Below, one piece after another: positions 47,964 to 59,722 of a stretch of DNA of 64,000 nucleotides. Position numbers and translations under genes: made by a program. Source of the DNA: Usnea hakonensis (taxonomy: Eukaryota > Ascomycota > Lecanoromycetes > Lecanorales > Parmeliaceae); the NCBI GenBank assembly GCA_013423325.1, contig BLJB01000011.1, forward strand, positions 186,001 to 250,000. Direction: 5' to 3'. The notes beneath the pieces are model-generated. The model ran no database searches and had not been told where the DNA came from. It worked only from the letters and a program-made list of their open reading frames with translations. Each line of letters starts with the position of its first letter. The first letter of the stretch is position 1.

Positions 47964-48730
47964 TTATGTCTCGCCTTTCCATTCTGTCCTTCCCAGTCTG
48001 ATTATGTCGCTCTGACCAACCACCCAAACACCCTCTTTTCTCTTGCCGTCCACGCATTGCATCCCAGCTGCGACAGCAGCCCTGCCAATCACATCGGCAT
48101 CCTGCGCCCACCAATCTGTCAACAAGCCCTTACTGATCGCGCGCATTGGCATGGCAACAGCCCGAAAAGCCGCCTCCGCAGGCCGACTGTCCTTCCTTGT
48201 ACCAAGCAACAAGCCAGGCTTCAAGATGATTGTGTGAGGAAACCCAAGCTCTTTGACAGCTTCATCCAACTCGGCTTTCATTCTGCCGTACGGGAACATA
48301 GATTTGGTGGAGACGCCGCTAGATGATATGAGGACGTAGATTTTGACTCCAGACTCCTTTGCAGCTTTTGCAAGGGAGAGGTTGAGGTCATAGTCGATCT
48401 TTCGCTGGGCTTCGAAGGACCCAGCTTGCGCTCTGGTGGTGCCTAGGGCGGAGAAGAAGATGCTTGGGGGAGGAGAAAGTGATTTGAGATTTGAGGGCCA
48501 TTTGGAGCTGTCGGAATCGATGAGAGGATGGAGATTGGGTGAAGATGTTGGGAGCTCGCGACGCGCGATTGCATGGATGGCGGGATGAGACGAGAGGGAT
48601 GTAAGGGTTTTGAGGATCTCGGAACCCTAAATGATAATTGAGTATGTAGATAAAGTAATAGCAATTGTGGGATGATTACCACAAGCCCGGTGCTGCCTAC
48701 GAGCGCTGTCGATGATGCTCCTTCTGCCAT
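47964..48730 (-). CDS. FMP52: Fmp52-like mitochondrial NAD(P)-binding protein
   Basis: Small Rossmann-fold protein of the Fmp52 family (related to animal TIP30), placed on the mitochondrial outer membrane in yeast; enzymatic role unknown. Exons 48730-48680 and 48626-47964 give 237 aa. Nucleotide-binding loop ALVGSTGLVGSEIL at the very start, spanning the exon join. Then FFSALGTTRAQAGS, an SSSGVSTKSMFPYGRMK stretch with the Tyr-x3-Lys-like spacing of the short-chain dehydrogenase fold, and ILKPGLLLGTRKDSRPAE, which is typical for Fmp52. Length agrees with the family. Divergent from MET10 with 294 bp between the starts. Confidence 0.88.
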
Positions 48731-49024
48731 GTTGCAAGTTGTATATTTATATTTACTTCGTCTCAGTAAAGTAAAGTCGTCGATCACATTTGACCGAGGG
48801 ACAGGGGGTCAGACTGGCGGCAATCTTATCTAATCAGCAATTAACCGCCGCTACTAAAAGCCGATACCTGATCACGCAATTTCTCCTAGCAATTCTGTCG
48901 TAAAAAAAAGTACAAGGAATGATGGCATTGAAAATGGACGCTTACCAATATTATTTCTCTTTTCTCTCCCTTCCTCCGCATCGTCTTCTTTTTCCTTCAC
49001 CTTTCACAGTCGTCTTAGCCAATC

Positions 49025-52000
49025 ATGCGTCTTCAGCCAGCCGAGTCCAATGGCCCAGCAGAGCCCGAGCCTCGCCAGGAAGGGCCAGAGAAAGATTTGA
49101 AACAATTCAAGCAGCACTCAACGAGTATGCCCTTCGGCCAGCCCATATCACTGGCCTCAATTGGTGGACCTACCTACGTGACAGCCCAGGTTCTGATCCA
49201 GCAAGTCGGTTATGCCCTATCCGACAGACTGTGGACGTATTCGCCTGACACGTTTGACCTCGATGTCGCCGTCGAGCATTGGTCTAGAGAGGGGGCGGAA
49301 AATATCTACGGATACCCTACGAACGTTGAGTGCATGCAGACTCGGCAAGGTGCTGCGTCCATAGCGCTGGGCTACATGTTCTCTAAGGACTTCGACCTAA
49401 AAAAACGCTATGTTCCCCAGTCTATCCTGGCATCGTCATCTGCCCTGCAGCACCTTCGCGCTGCTCTAGATCAGCTATCACTGCTATACTCTGTCGCCAG
49501 CCCGTTTGTCGCACATATCGCGGCTATCGACTATGCCGGAGCGTCCTCGCAATTGGTCACGGATTACACCTCCGCTTTGTCACTGGCAGAAGAATTGGGA
49601 TTTGGTATGGTATCTTCGTTCTCCACATACGAGGTGCAGCATATGGCTTTGTTCTCTACGCTACTTGCAAGCATCATGCCCACCATACACATTTACGATG
49701 GTGTCAACATTGGAAGGGAAACCACGAGAGTCATCGATGTCCTTGATCAAGCAGGTCTGCACAACACATACAAGGCCGTTCAGCATGAAATGTCTGCTCC
49801 CGGACGAAAGCCTGCAGATCAGGAGATGAAAGTGCTGCGGCTACTGAGCGTATTCAATGATGAGCTTGGAACTCAGTACGGAGCATTCGAATATCATGGC
49901 CACGCCATGCCCGACGCGGTGCTGGTAGTGTTCGGGACTACTGAGTCATCATTGGCAGCACAAGTTGCTCTGTCGCTCGCAAGAGATGACGCGAAAGTGG
50001 GAATTGTCACTGTCAGGGTCTACAGGCCGTTCATCGAAGAGGAATTTCTAAAGATCTTGCCTGAGTCAGTAAAGGCTATTGGTGTGCTTGGCCAAGTAGA
50101 TGACGAGCAAGCGGTATCAGACAGCAGTGTTCGCTCAAATCTCTATGGCGACGTTGTGGTCACGATCACTTTCTCAGATAAATGGGCAACTCCTCCAGCC
50201 GTAGCTGATGTCAAGTACGCCAGGGAAACTGTTTGGACGCCTGTCTCTGTTGCGGCAGCGTTTCAACTGCTGATTCAAAAGCCCATCTTGCAGCCTGAGG
50301 ACGATACAGCAGAATTTGGAGCATCTTTGCCCTTACAATTGATCGATCCTTCATGTACTCAGCAGTATACTTTTTGGGACATCGATACGTCACGATCCGC
50401 AAACGCGCCGGTTGCGCTCGGCCAAGCCTTAGCAGCAGACTCCGCAAATAATGTCACTACCAAAACAGTGTACGACAACCTGATCCAAGGGGGTGTATTC
50501 CGCTCGGATATCCGGAGGTCAAAGAAGGCGATCGAGGCGCCGTACTCAATTGATGCAGCAGATGTAGTCTATATCGGCGACGACAGCCTACTCAAAACCT
50601 TTGACATTCTCAATGGCCTCAAAGCTGGCGGAAAACTCCTTCTGAAGCTACCAAACGTGAAAGACGACGATATTGAGAAGAAGCTGCCTGTCGAGTTCAG
50701 AAACGCGTTGGCCGCCAAAAGGATCAAATTGTATGTCCTTGATCCACCAGCACTCGAGGTAACAATCAACGACCCGGCGCAAGAAGTATATTTAACAGAG
50801 TTGGCTTTCCTTCGTGTTGCTTTGCCCGCCCTGGAGAAGACGGGATTGCAGAAGCTAGCGTTTGTCAATGGAACTATCGAGGTACTGGAGGAACATGCCA
50901 AGGTTTTAGATAAATATCTAAGACTGATAGAAATCCCGGAGTCTTGGGCCAGCGAGGAAATTAAAGGGACCACACCCTCTCTACCCAAGGACTTATATCC
51001 GAGCAGCTTTGTGGCGTATGACAAAGTTGACGTTGAACCTCCCACGTATCTCAAAGACTGGAAAATGGCAGCGAAAGGCCTGGTTTTCAAGGAGGCTTAC
51101 AGCACGACGTCGGCATTGCGCCCAGACGTCAACGTCAAGACTTACACTGTGCATGTACAGGAAAACCGCAGACTTACACCTCCCACTTACGACAGGAATA
51201 TCTTCCATGTTGAATTTGATCTTGGGGACTCGGGCCTGACGTACGATATTGGAGAAGCGCTTGGCATCCACGCTGAGAACGACGCAGTCGAGGTCGAGGA
51301 GTTTATCAAGTTCTACAAGCTTGATCCTGAGGAAGTTGTTGAGGTTCCCAGCCGCGAGAATTTCCAGGTGCTCGAAAATAGGACAGTCTATCAAGCTCTC
51401 ATGCAGAACGTCGACATCTTCGGTCGACCACCAAAACGCTTTTACGAGGCTTTGGCTGAGTTCGCTGACGATCCTAACGAACGGAAAGAGCTCACAACAC
51501 TAGGAGGGCCTACTAAGGATGGAAATCAGGAATTCAAGAGAAGAGCTGAAGTAGACACTATTACTTACGCTGATATCCTCCTAGAATTTCCGTCCGCTCA
51601 CCCAAGCTTCCACGACATTGTCAAAATTGTTAGCCCCATGAAACGGAGAGAGTACTCCATTGCCTCATGCCAGAAGGTGACGCCAAACAGCGTTGCCCTA
51701 ATGATTGTAGTGGTTGGCTGGGTAGATCCACAAGGCCGCGATAGATTTGGTCAAGCTACGAGGTTCCTGAACAAGCTCAAGATTGGTGCACCTGTCACAG
51801 TATCCGTCAAGCCCAGTGTCATGAAGCTTCCATCTAAATCTACCCAGCCACTCATTATGGCTGGTCTTGGCACAGGTCTTGCGCCATTCCGGGCTTTTGT
51901 CCAGCACCGCGCTTGGGAGAAGGCTCAGGGCAAGGAGATTGGATCTGTTCTACTCTACATGGGCTCCAGACACCAAAGAGAAGAGTATTGTTATGGAGAG

Positions 52001-52359
52001 GAGTGGGAGGCGTATCAGGATGCTGGTGTCATCACGCTGCTTGGTCGCGCTTTCTCCCGTGATCAGCCACAGAAGATCTACATACAGGATCGGATGAGAC
52101 AGACGATGAACGATATTATTCAGGCTTATCTAAAAGAGGAAGGAGCGTTCTATCTATGTGGGTGTCCATACATGGCCGTGCGGATGAGCTTGCTAACATA
52201 AGATTGCTAGGCGGCCCCACGTGGCCCGTTCCTGATGTCACGAATGTTCTTGAAGAAGCCATCGCCCGAGACGCAAAGACAATAGGCAAGAGGGTGAACC
52301 CGAGGACGGAGATTGAGAAGTTGAAGGATCAACTTAGATATGTGTTGGAAGTTTACTGA
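49025..52359 (+). CDS. MET10: Sulfite reductase [NADPH] flavoprotein (alpha) subunit
   Basis: FAD-carrying subunit that feeds NADPH electrons to the sirohaem subunit for sulfite to sulfide reduction in the cytosol (Cys and Met synthesis). Exons 49025-52157 and 52211-52359 give 1093 aa; the junction CTAT|GTGGGT..GCTAG restores YLCGPTWPVPDV. The N-terminal half is the pyruvate-oxidoreductase-like region of fungal Met10 (NVECMQTRQGAAS, YDGVNIGRETTR, VRVYRPF). The C-terminal third is a ferredoxin-NADP reductase module: an FAD-binding insert domain, RREYSIAS near residue 873, GLGTGLAPFRAF near 948, GSRHQREEYCYGEEW, and an aromatic last residue. Length is usual for filamentous fungi. The ATG at 49025 is followed by a Pro/Glu-rich lead. 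Confidence 0.94.
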
Positions 52360-52843
52360 TCTGAAAGCGTTGCAAGCATGTCTTCTTTCCTATCATAGCA
52401 TAGGCAGGCAGTGCGTTTTGTGTCTCCTGGATCTCTCGCATATAGATATTGAGAATTGGTATTGAAGATGGTTTCTAATTGACTTGCCGTCTTATACTGT
52501 ACAAATGTTGTCTTATATATGAAAATCTCCTTGAAGATTTATCCTTGTAAGGCTGCCGCTTGTATGGCCGCTTGGCAAGGAATGGAATCGATTGGACAAT
52601 GAATTAGTTCTGCGCTTACTTTGCTTTTGCATGCAAACAGTCACATTATTATTAAATGACATTCACATTTCTTCAGTGTAAGACTATCCACTCACTGCGA
52701 TCTTAGTCATGGACTTCTTTGCGCACTTATAGTGAGTATCAGCATACGATAAGCAAGGCTCTGTCGCAAACCTCCGCGCTCACCCGCACCGCATCTCGCC
52801 TGCCCCACATCAAATCTCCGACATCACAACGAGTACACTCAGA
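52360..52843. other. Intergenic region MET10-TCO89
   Basis: 484 bp between two plus-strand genes; AT-rich 3' flank of MET10 then a C-rich lead before the TCO89 start. No gene. Confidence 0.5.
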
Positions 52844-54646
52844 ATGTCTGGGCGCGCCTCTCCATCACCAGCCAGAAGACCTCAGCTGAACGAGCGGACT
52901 TCATCTTCGGCATCCCTCTCGAAAGGCTCTCCTAGCGCCGGCCATCTTTCTAAATCGCACGGCAAAGGATCTTCGACCAAACTACACAAGGCGCATGCTG
53001 TTGGTCATGGACGTCACCCACATGGACGAGTGTCATCTCACGGCAAGGGTCTACACAAGCTCTCGAAGTTGGGCCCTGGCGATGTAGCGGAGGGTGCAGG
53101 GCATGTGAGACACCATACCAGATCAGCATCGCATACACCTACAGCAAGCCCGACTACACAGAATATCAAGCGCAATGTATCCAACGTCAGCTTGCCAAGA
53201 GTTGGATCCAAAGCCTCAATGAAAAAGAATAGGTCGGAGGTCTCTCTTGGGAAGAATACATCATCGACGAAGTTGGGAAAACAATCCAAGGGAGAGAAAG
53301 CGCAAATGAAGAACAGTTTGCGCAAGAAAGGCGATGTTGATGGTCCAGTGAGAGGGCGGCCGAACTTTGAAGTCGGGGATGAGGATCAAGAGAAAGACGA
53401 TGAGAAAGACGACTGGACAGAGGAGAGCAATTCGCAATCGCCCCATACCACTCGGCATAGCTCAATAGGCCGTAGGACTCCTCAACTAGAAGATCCTCCT
53501 TCGCCCGATGAACCCGCGGAGCCATCTCTTCCTGAGCTACCACAATCACCTCCGCAGTCTCCACCTAATAATCCTTCTGCTTTCGTCAACCATGCAAAGG
53601 AGCAAGATCAGCACAGAGACAGATCCCCATATTATCACCCACCGGATGCAAATGATGTGACGCACCGTCTTCTCAATCGCAGCAATCATAACGCCGCTCC
53701 CAAAACATCCAGTGTATCGGCTACAGTCACTCCAAATGGCTCCAGCGGCTCCCCAGCCTTCATTCACAGCCAGGACTCCACATTTCGCAATAAGGAATCT
53801 ATGCCCGCAGATGGCATTTCGCGCTTCCTCGGCGGCACAGGCTCAAACTCTGGCAGCGCAACACCAGGTTCTGTATCCCACCTCCAACAAAGTCTAGCGC
53901 ATCTCCACCATTACGATCGTCCAGGCTCTCCATCAGACTCATCCTCAACCGTCAAAGCTACTCGCAAGGTCCAATCTGCTGCCAATCTGTCTCATCCCCG
54001 TCTCAGTAACGGTGATGTCAGCTCTACACCCTCATCTACAGCAAAACCCCTCAACAGTAAGGACCAAGTCAAGCCTCCCAAAGATACCCGCACCTCACCT
54101 TTTGAATCGGCCCGCGGCGCGGATCCCACAAAGGGCAAGTCACTCACGCAGCTCAAGTTAGATCTCCAGCGCATGTCCACGCAGCGTGACCCACCATCTG
54201 ACCAACACCCGCTCTTGCAACACGGATCAGGGTTCGGGATACAGAATCTCAGCGCAGGATCTAAAGAGATGGAAGCGAGACAGGCGAGGCAATGGACGCA
54301 AGCAAAGGTCGAGTATGCGAATGCTAGACGTTTCTATCCTGATCTGCTTGTCAGCAGTTTCAGGAAACCGGCTATGCAGAGCAAACTCAATGAGCGGAAA
54401 ATGGATGGGCAGAAGAAACTAGATGGGAAGAAAGCTCCTGACGGTCACAGAGGGAAGAGCTTCAAGACTGCTGTCGCGACTTCTGCGGAGACGGCGGCGG
54501 GGAGGGGCAGAGTGAGGTTTGAGGTGGGGAAAGGGAGCCCGGAGTCGGTGGAGGATCTCGAAGAGGACGGGGCGCTGGACGGGGGCGTGGAAGACCTGCT
54601 GAGGAGAATGTGGGTGCAGGGAGAAGCCAGTGGTGGTGAAGAGTGA
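52844..54646 (+). CDS. TCO89: TORC1 subunit Tco89 homologue
   Basis: Non-catalytic subunit of the TORC1 kinase complex at the vacuole, involved in nutrient signalling. Single exon, 600 aa. Almost wholly disordered: Ser, His, Lys and Pro-rich. The family block is the acidic stretch ending DDWTEESNSQSPHTTRHSS near residues 180-205. A C-terminal conserved segment follows (SLTQLKLDLQRMS, then ARRFYPDLLVSSFRK). The N-terminus is full of SxS and KSHGKGS repeats, probable phosphorylation sites. The call depends on the DDW-E motif and the C-terminal helix; low complexity makes any other match weak. Confidence 0.78.
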   Translation: MSGRASPSPARRPQLNERTSSSASLSKGSPSAGHLSKSHGKGSSTKLHKAHAVGHGRHPHGRVSSHGKGLHKLSKLGPGDVAEGAGHVRHHTRSASHTPTASPTTQNIKRNVSNVSLPRVGSKASMKKNRSEVSLGKNTSSTKLGKQSKGEKAQMKNSLRKKGDVDGPVRGRPNFEVGDEDQEKDDEKDDWTEESNSQSPHTTRHSSIGRRTPQLEDPPSPDEPAEPSLPELPQSPPQSPPNNPSAFVNHAKEQDQHRDRSPYYHPPDANDVTHRLLNRSNHNAAPKTSSVSATVTPNGSSGSPAFIHSQDSTFRNKESMPADGISRFLGGTGSNSGSATPGSVSHLQQSLAHLHHYDRPGSPSDSSSTVKATRKVQSAANLSHPRLSNGDVSSTPSSTAKPLNSKDQVKPPKDTRTSPFESARGADPTKGKSLTQLKLDLQRMSTQRDPPSDQHPLLQHGSGFGIQNLSAGSKEMEARQARQWTQAKVEYANARRFYPDLLVSSFRKPAMQSKLNERKMDGQKKLDGKKAPDGHRGKSFKTAVATSAETAAGRGRVRFEVGKGSPESVEDLEEDGALDGGVEDLLRRMWVQGEASGGEE

Positions 54647-55245
54647 GTGTGCTTTCATCAGGTGATGGCTTTGTAATCAGTGACGAGAGGGCGGTCATAC
54701 GCTTTGAACATATGGGAAGGACGTTGGGTGTTATGAGACCCTTGGCGACGGGGAAGCGATGGTGTTGGGGGCGAGCATTCCAAAGGGGTGGGCCCTTTTG
54801 GAGGACCATTTCTTGGATGTGCAGGGGCCTTTGAGCTGGCTTTTATGGGTTTGTTATTCACAGCCTGACATATCGTTTTTGAGCTTGTATATATCGTATC
54901 ATCTAGTAAGATGCTGTATTTTAGGATGCGCTTGAGGCTGGTTGAGCCTTTGCAGATGACATATGTACATTTTTCCTGCTCTGCATTGGAATGGTCCGAG
55001 CTCCCTTTTCTCTTCCTATTCTGCGCTTCATTTTCCGTCATCTCTCTCTCTCAGCATACTTCTTTCATCCCTGACAACAATAAACCCCTGATCCATCGCA
55101 CTTCCGCACAGTCCTTGGTGATGCAGGCATTGAACCGAGCGCAAGTCTCCCTTTCAAGCGGTACCGAAGCACACACTATTTCGTTCCAAACATTCCCCTA
55201 TCGAATGTTCTTTCACTCACCGCTCATCTCTCGCTCCTCCCCAAC
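54647..55245. other. Convergent intergenic region
   Basis: 599 bp. C/T-rich short frames in 54990-55240; no coding support, no named site. Confidence 0.45.
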
Positions 55246-56559
55246 CTATTCCATACCCTCCCCGTCCTCGTCCTCCTTGGCGTCTCTCTCTCCATCGAGA
55301 TGAGCCTGCACATGCTCAGTGACCCTTATGCCGGCAACTGCATCATACACAGGACTGCTCGTCTCTGGATCCTCAAACATGCCTGCATCCATCAAATCCT
55401 TCGGCAATTTGTCTCCCGTCTTCTTCCCTAGCTCGAGCAGAACAGATTTCCTCAGGTAGCCATCCGGTTTGTTTGGGCTGGCCCATACCTGGCCAGGCGG
55501 AAGCTTCTCCTTGAAGCCTACCCAGTCGTTACTCTCGGCGTGGAGCCATGCCAGTGTGTATCGCATGTAGAGGAATCGGCGGGCAGGGCGATAATTATTC
55601 GGGAAGCCTAGCTTTCTGCCATCGATGTCACGCCATCTCCATAATCTTTGACTGGTGTACCTCAGCATGTCATCGAAGAACACATTGTCTCTTATTTCTG
55701 TCTTCAAGAGTACGACCTTCCACTCGGTAGGGCTGGATTCAACAGAGTCAAGAGGAACTATCGTAATCCAACAGTTGTCGAACGCTTTTTCGATGGCGTG
55801 ATGAAGATTGAGCCCGTTCCTCTTACTTGTCAACGGTGGTTCGTCGCTGCCAAACATGTGGGCTACGTCTTTGGTATCGAATGAAAAGGGAACAATGTGT
55901 GCACATGTAATTGAGCCGGGGCTTAACCAGTATCCGAGGACATGACACCATTTCGATAGAATCTCATTTGTGTAGGTGGACACTTCCATGGTGCCAAGGT
56001 AATTGTCAACATTCATTGCAAAGCGCCTCCGGTCCAACCTTGGAGCCTTAAGGGCTCGCGCTTTCTCCTTGGACCTGGAGACTTCCTCCAGTGACATCCT
56101 TAGTTCGTTGATGTACGCGTCTGCTAGGCCAGTCTTGCTGGTATCAATGTCATTCAAGTCTTCCTCAAGGCACTTTCTTTGAGACAGCAGATATGCTTTC
56201 TCGGTCATCAGTGCCTTTTTCTCTTGCTTCAATCTTGCCACGAGCTCTGGCTTAGGCCTGCCACTCTCTTGAAAAAATGAGTTCGCTTCGGAGAGAGCTT
56301 GTGTTTGCATCGCTCGTACATCAAGTGTCCTTTCGACGACTGAGAGCCGCCCCTTGAGGAATGCAGAGGCAACAGTAGGTGAGCCTTTCTCAATGAGTTG
56401 GCTGGCTTTTCGTTTTCGACTCATCATCTCCTCCTTTGTGTTGGGGGTACAGTCAATCGTATCAAACAGAGGTGAATCTAAGTCCATTTGAGATTGCTCT
56501 GGAGTGATCGGGGTACGTTGCTTCTCCGGGGTGGTTGGGGTAGCTTGAGATGAAGTCAT
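55246..56559 (-). CDS. HNH-domain protein of unknown role
   Basis: Single-exon gene, 437 aa. The N-terminal 150 residues are disordered then coiled-coil-like (RLKQEKKALMTEKAYLLSQ, ELRMSLEEVSRSKEKA). The middle holds an HNH_2-type nuclease core: CAHIVPFSF with the first His, then a gap and NGLNLHHAIEKAFD with the Asn and following His residues. A conserved C-terminal part follows (RRFLYMRYTLAWLHAESNDW). Fungal genomes hold many such HNH genes of unknown function; nuclease activity is plausible since the His/Asn/His residues are present, but not shown. Its own stop is at 55246; the tail is Asp/Glu-rich. Confidence 0.8.
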   Translation of the reverse strand: MTSSQATPTTPEKQRTPITPEQSQMDLDSPLFDTIDCTPNTKEEMMSRKRKASQLIEKGSPTVASAFLKGRLSVVERTLDVRAMQTQALSEANSFFQESGRPKPELVARLKQEKKALMTEKAYLLSQRKCLEEDLNDIDTSKTGLADAYINELRMSLEEVSRSKEKARALKAPRLDRRRFAMNVDNYLGTMEVSTYTNEILSKWCHVLGYWLSPGSITCAHIVPFSFDTKDVAHMFGSDEPPLTSKRNGLNLHHAIEKAFDNCWITIVPLDSVESSPTEWKVVLLKTEIRDNVFFDDMLRYTSQRLWRWRDIDGRKLGFPNNYRPARRFLYMRYTLAWLHAESNDWVGFKEKLPPGQVWASPNKPDGYLRKSVLLELGKKTGDKLPKDLMDAGMFEDPETSSPVYDAVAGIRVTEHVQAHLDGERDAKEDEDGEGME

Positions 56560-57075
56560 TTTTAAAAGAGTAATGATTACAAGAGCGGGTTCAGTACTAG
56601 AGCAGCTTTAGTTGAATAGTAGATGAAAGAGGATTCGACACTATTTTGATGAAGTAGGTGTGAACAAAGGCAAGAATACAAGTGTAAAGAGCTTTATCCT
56701 TGGACTTTAACATGCGATCGCTGCATTAATGTGACGGATGTGTGAGTGAGTCGGTTTGAGAACTTTGCTACAATTCCCTGGGGCGAAGATGAGCCCCGGA
56801 GCCAGGGTGGAGACAAAAGTCTGCTATTCTGGGGAAATTTCGGTAGGGATTTTTGTCGGTCACGAGAAAATTGAGGCCTGAGCTGTCTCTGACAATTTCA
56901 TACAGCTATGCTGCCGTTCTGGTTGTTTTCCTCGGCAACGTCAATTCGAACGGCGCCAGTGGTTGAGGTTGAAGAGTCTTCGCGCAAAGCCACTCGGAGT
57001 GAAATTGAGATAATGATAGAATCCATACATACGCAAAATTTCTCAAATAATCCCGCGCCTTTTCCATAAGCCCAT
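56560..57075. other. Intergenic region
   Basis: 516 bp between two minus-strand genes. A 98-codon frame at 56906-57202 on the same strand is mostly antiframe to the 3' exon of the next gene. No gene. Confidence 0.5.
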
Positions 57076-58639
57076 CTATTTCATCTTCGCCTCCTGCTGC
57101 TGCACCTGCATCTTCGCCGTCTCCATCTCCTGCTCCGTCGGCAAATTGACAATCATCAAGTACAACACATTCTGCTTCATAAGCTTCCTCTTTTGCCTCC
57201 ACGCCTTCCTCTCCTGTTTCCTGCTCGGTAGATAGCCCGCCTGGATCCTCTCGTTGCGTCTCTTTGCTCGGCGCTCGGCTTTTGGCGGGATTTTGCCGCC
57301 GGAGATGAGTGTGAGCCAGGAGCCTCTGAATGCAGGGTGGTTGGGATCGCTGACACGGGTTGCGAAGTCCGGTTTCGGCAGGTCGAGGCGTTGGTCAGGG
57401 TTCTTGTGTAACTTTTTATTGCGGCATGTTAGTTGGAAAAGAGGGAGGGGGGGAAAGGAGAGAGGAGATTAGACGTACATAAGATGCCTGCGCACGCTTG
57501 TCGTAGTAGTCTGTTACGAATGCCATGCTGCTCTTCAGCTTGTTTGCCTTTGCGGGGTCTTGAGTGCGTGCGGCCTCATCTAAGTCGGGAAAGATTAATG
57601 GGGCAGAGTCTGGCATCTCGATCGCACCGTATGAACGCCCTGCGTTTACGGCTCTAAAGTTCTGGTACGATTTATGCGGCGCGTTCTCTTTGCTGATCAT
57701 CGTGTTCATATCCGCTTGCTGCACCGAAATCGGTCTTGTTCCTTGAGGGATATATTTCATAATCAGAGCGTACAGACCCCTGGGCTTGAACAGCTTATCG
57801 TTCATCTCATCGAGAAAGCTATGAGTGCGTTGTGTAATCTGCAAGTACATAGCTGCCCCAACGGCGAACTGAGTGACGGTGCTGGTAATCTGGGAGACTG
57901 GTTCCGGAACGAAGCCTACGACGCCTGCAGAAATGAACACGACGTTGAGCAGCGGCGACGCTTGCGACGCGGCGTGAAAATTTTGAATGAAGGACAAGAA
58001 TACTTCTTGAGAAATACCCTTTTCGGCCAGATCGGGAGCGTAAGCGTGAATGAAGCCGCGATCTCGAGCACCGGGTCTCCGCTGGGGAATAACAACAGGT
58101 CGTTGTAGCGGATTCGTTGGATGGGTTACTGGTGGGCATTTCGCCATCACCACCGCGCTGAACGACTCCACTGTCGGCTGAGCCATGATCCCATACTTGA
58201 GTTTTGGATCTTCAGCTCTTGGTGTTGCGACTTCCTCTGCTGCTTCATCCAGCGCCCAGTTCGCCTCATCACCCTCACTGTCGCTATCACTCTCGTCTTC
58301 ATCATGAGCCTCCTTTCCAGACTTCTCATCCACAGGCAACGCTTTCCCACGGGAAATCAGCTCGTCGGCTCGCTCTTCTGATACCTCGACAACCTCCTCA
58401 TAGGCCGGCGGCGGGGCTTCGAAGTCCCCTTGTGCATCAGGCCCCTTTAGAGATTTACCTTCACTTTTACTCGTGGAAGAGGAAGAAGAAGGCCCCACGT
58501 CCCTGCTGCTCGAGGCAGAGGCTTGAGGGGACAGATCAGCGCCTCCTGGGGACTTTGAGCGCGATCGCTGTTTCTTGGCGGCTACAGCTTCGGCGGCAAG
58601 GCCAACGCCGGAGCCGATGAGTCTTACGAGGATACCCAT
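57076..58639 (-). CDS. Unrecognised fungal protein with PPxY motif and hydrophobic central segment
   Basis: Exons 58639-57479 and 57411-57076 (donor TAT|GTACGT) give 498 aa. Starts MGILVRLIGSGVGLAAEA, a short amphipathic Gly/Ala-rich segment, then a Ser/Lys-rich disordered region and APPPAYEEVVEV, a PPxY motif that could bind a WW-domain protein such as a Nedd4-type ubiquitin ligase. An acidic run follows (DEDESDSDSEGDE). The folded part begins RDRGFIHAYAPDLAEKGIS and holds a hydrophobic stretch (LNVVFISAGVVGFV, then TQFAVGAAMYL), possibly a membrane hairpin. The C-terminal 110 residues are basic and helical (KAERRAKRRNERI). I have seen this layout in conserved uncharacterised ascomycete proteins; function unknown. 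Confidence 0.72.
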
Positions 58640-59722
58640 GCTGATATGCTTGCTGCTTGCTTATGGAGTGAGGGAGGGATGGCAAGCAAGTGAGATCAGT
58701 GATAGGTACTCTGGATTTGGATTTGGGGGCGTATTACTCATCATGGAGGGGTACCTTGGGTTATCAGGCCACCGGCACCAACCCCCCTCTGGGCTCGAAC
58801 GGGAATGCCCGACTTCTTTGCAAGCGGGAAGCATTTTCGCGCTAGAAATAGATATTGTGTCCATACTGTGGTATGCGCGATGCCATCGTGCAAACAGCGC
58901 CATTTCTCGAGAGGGAAATATATCGGTTGCATTGCATTGAGGATGTCCACTCAGTGCTGACATGAACTCATTCACTTACGTTATAGCCTTCTCTTCATTC
59001 TAAGACTGCAGTACGGAGATAATTTCTATTCTCATCCGTGGATGCTGCTCGAGGAGGCTCAGCAATGCAGGAGACGAAACAACGGACTACGCCACGCTAA
59101 AGGATCAGCTGAAGAAGTAATCAGAGTTGGCCAATCAGTATCTTGCGTCGTGCTGACCGGCCGGAGTAGAACCCTGCAACGTGAATGGTTACTCGAGGAG
59201 TCGATCAATTTATATTTGAGAATGCGTAACAAATTTCCGGCACAGTCAGATGTGCATACAATCTTTCGCCCAGAAGCTTCAATTTAAGGCACCGACAGGG
59301 TATTTTTACCGCCAACCCTTCACTCAAACACACGAGCCTCTCAATCTCGATGTAATCCTCTTTGGTGTCCAGCGTTGCATTCGTTTTTCTTTTTCTTTTT
59401 CTTTTTCGCGTCAGCATTAGATTTGAAACTACAATTTTTGTTCATGCATTCGTCTTGACGGCATTTCCTCATTCATCATACGCTGAACATTCTTTCTCTG
59501 ACATATGTTAGGGGGCGTCTCTTGTTACCCATTGGACGTCTTCTACATCGTACGACCGTTTGCACCCTACTCTGTTTGTCTAGCCTTCCGTTCCATACTT
59601 GTCACCACTCGTAGCGCAACTTACAATTGTCCCATGTCACCAAAGCTTTGGTTAAGCTCTCTCGCTATAGTCGTATCACATACTCGACAGTCTTCGCTTG
59701 CCGAAGTGGCCTTCTTTCCAAA
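58640..59722. other. Divergent intergenic region
   Basis: 1083 bp. TTTTTC repeats at 59388-59407 (CTTTTT units). Short frames only, no gene and no named site. Confidence 0.5.

Noticed and set aside
58770..58810. GTTCGAGCC on the minus strand as part of a tRNA
   Set aside because: T-stem does not pair and no A box is found at the right distance.
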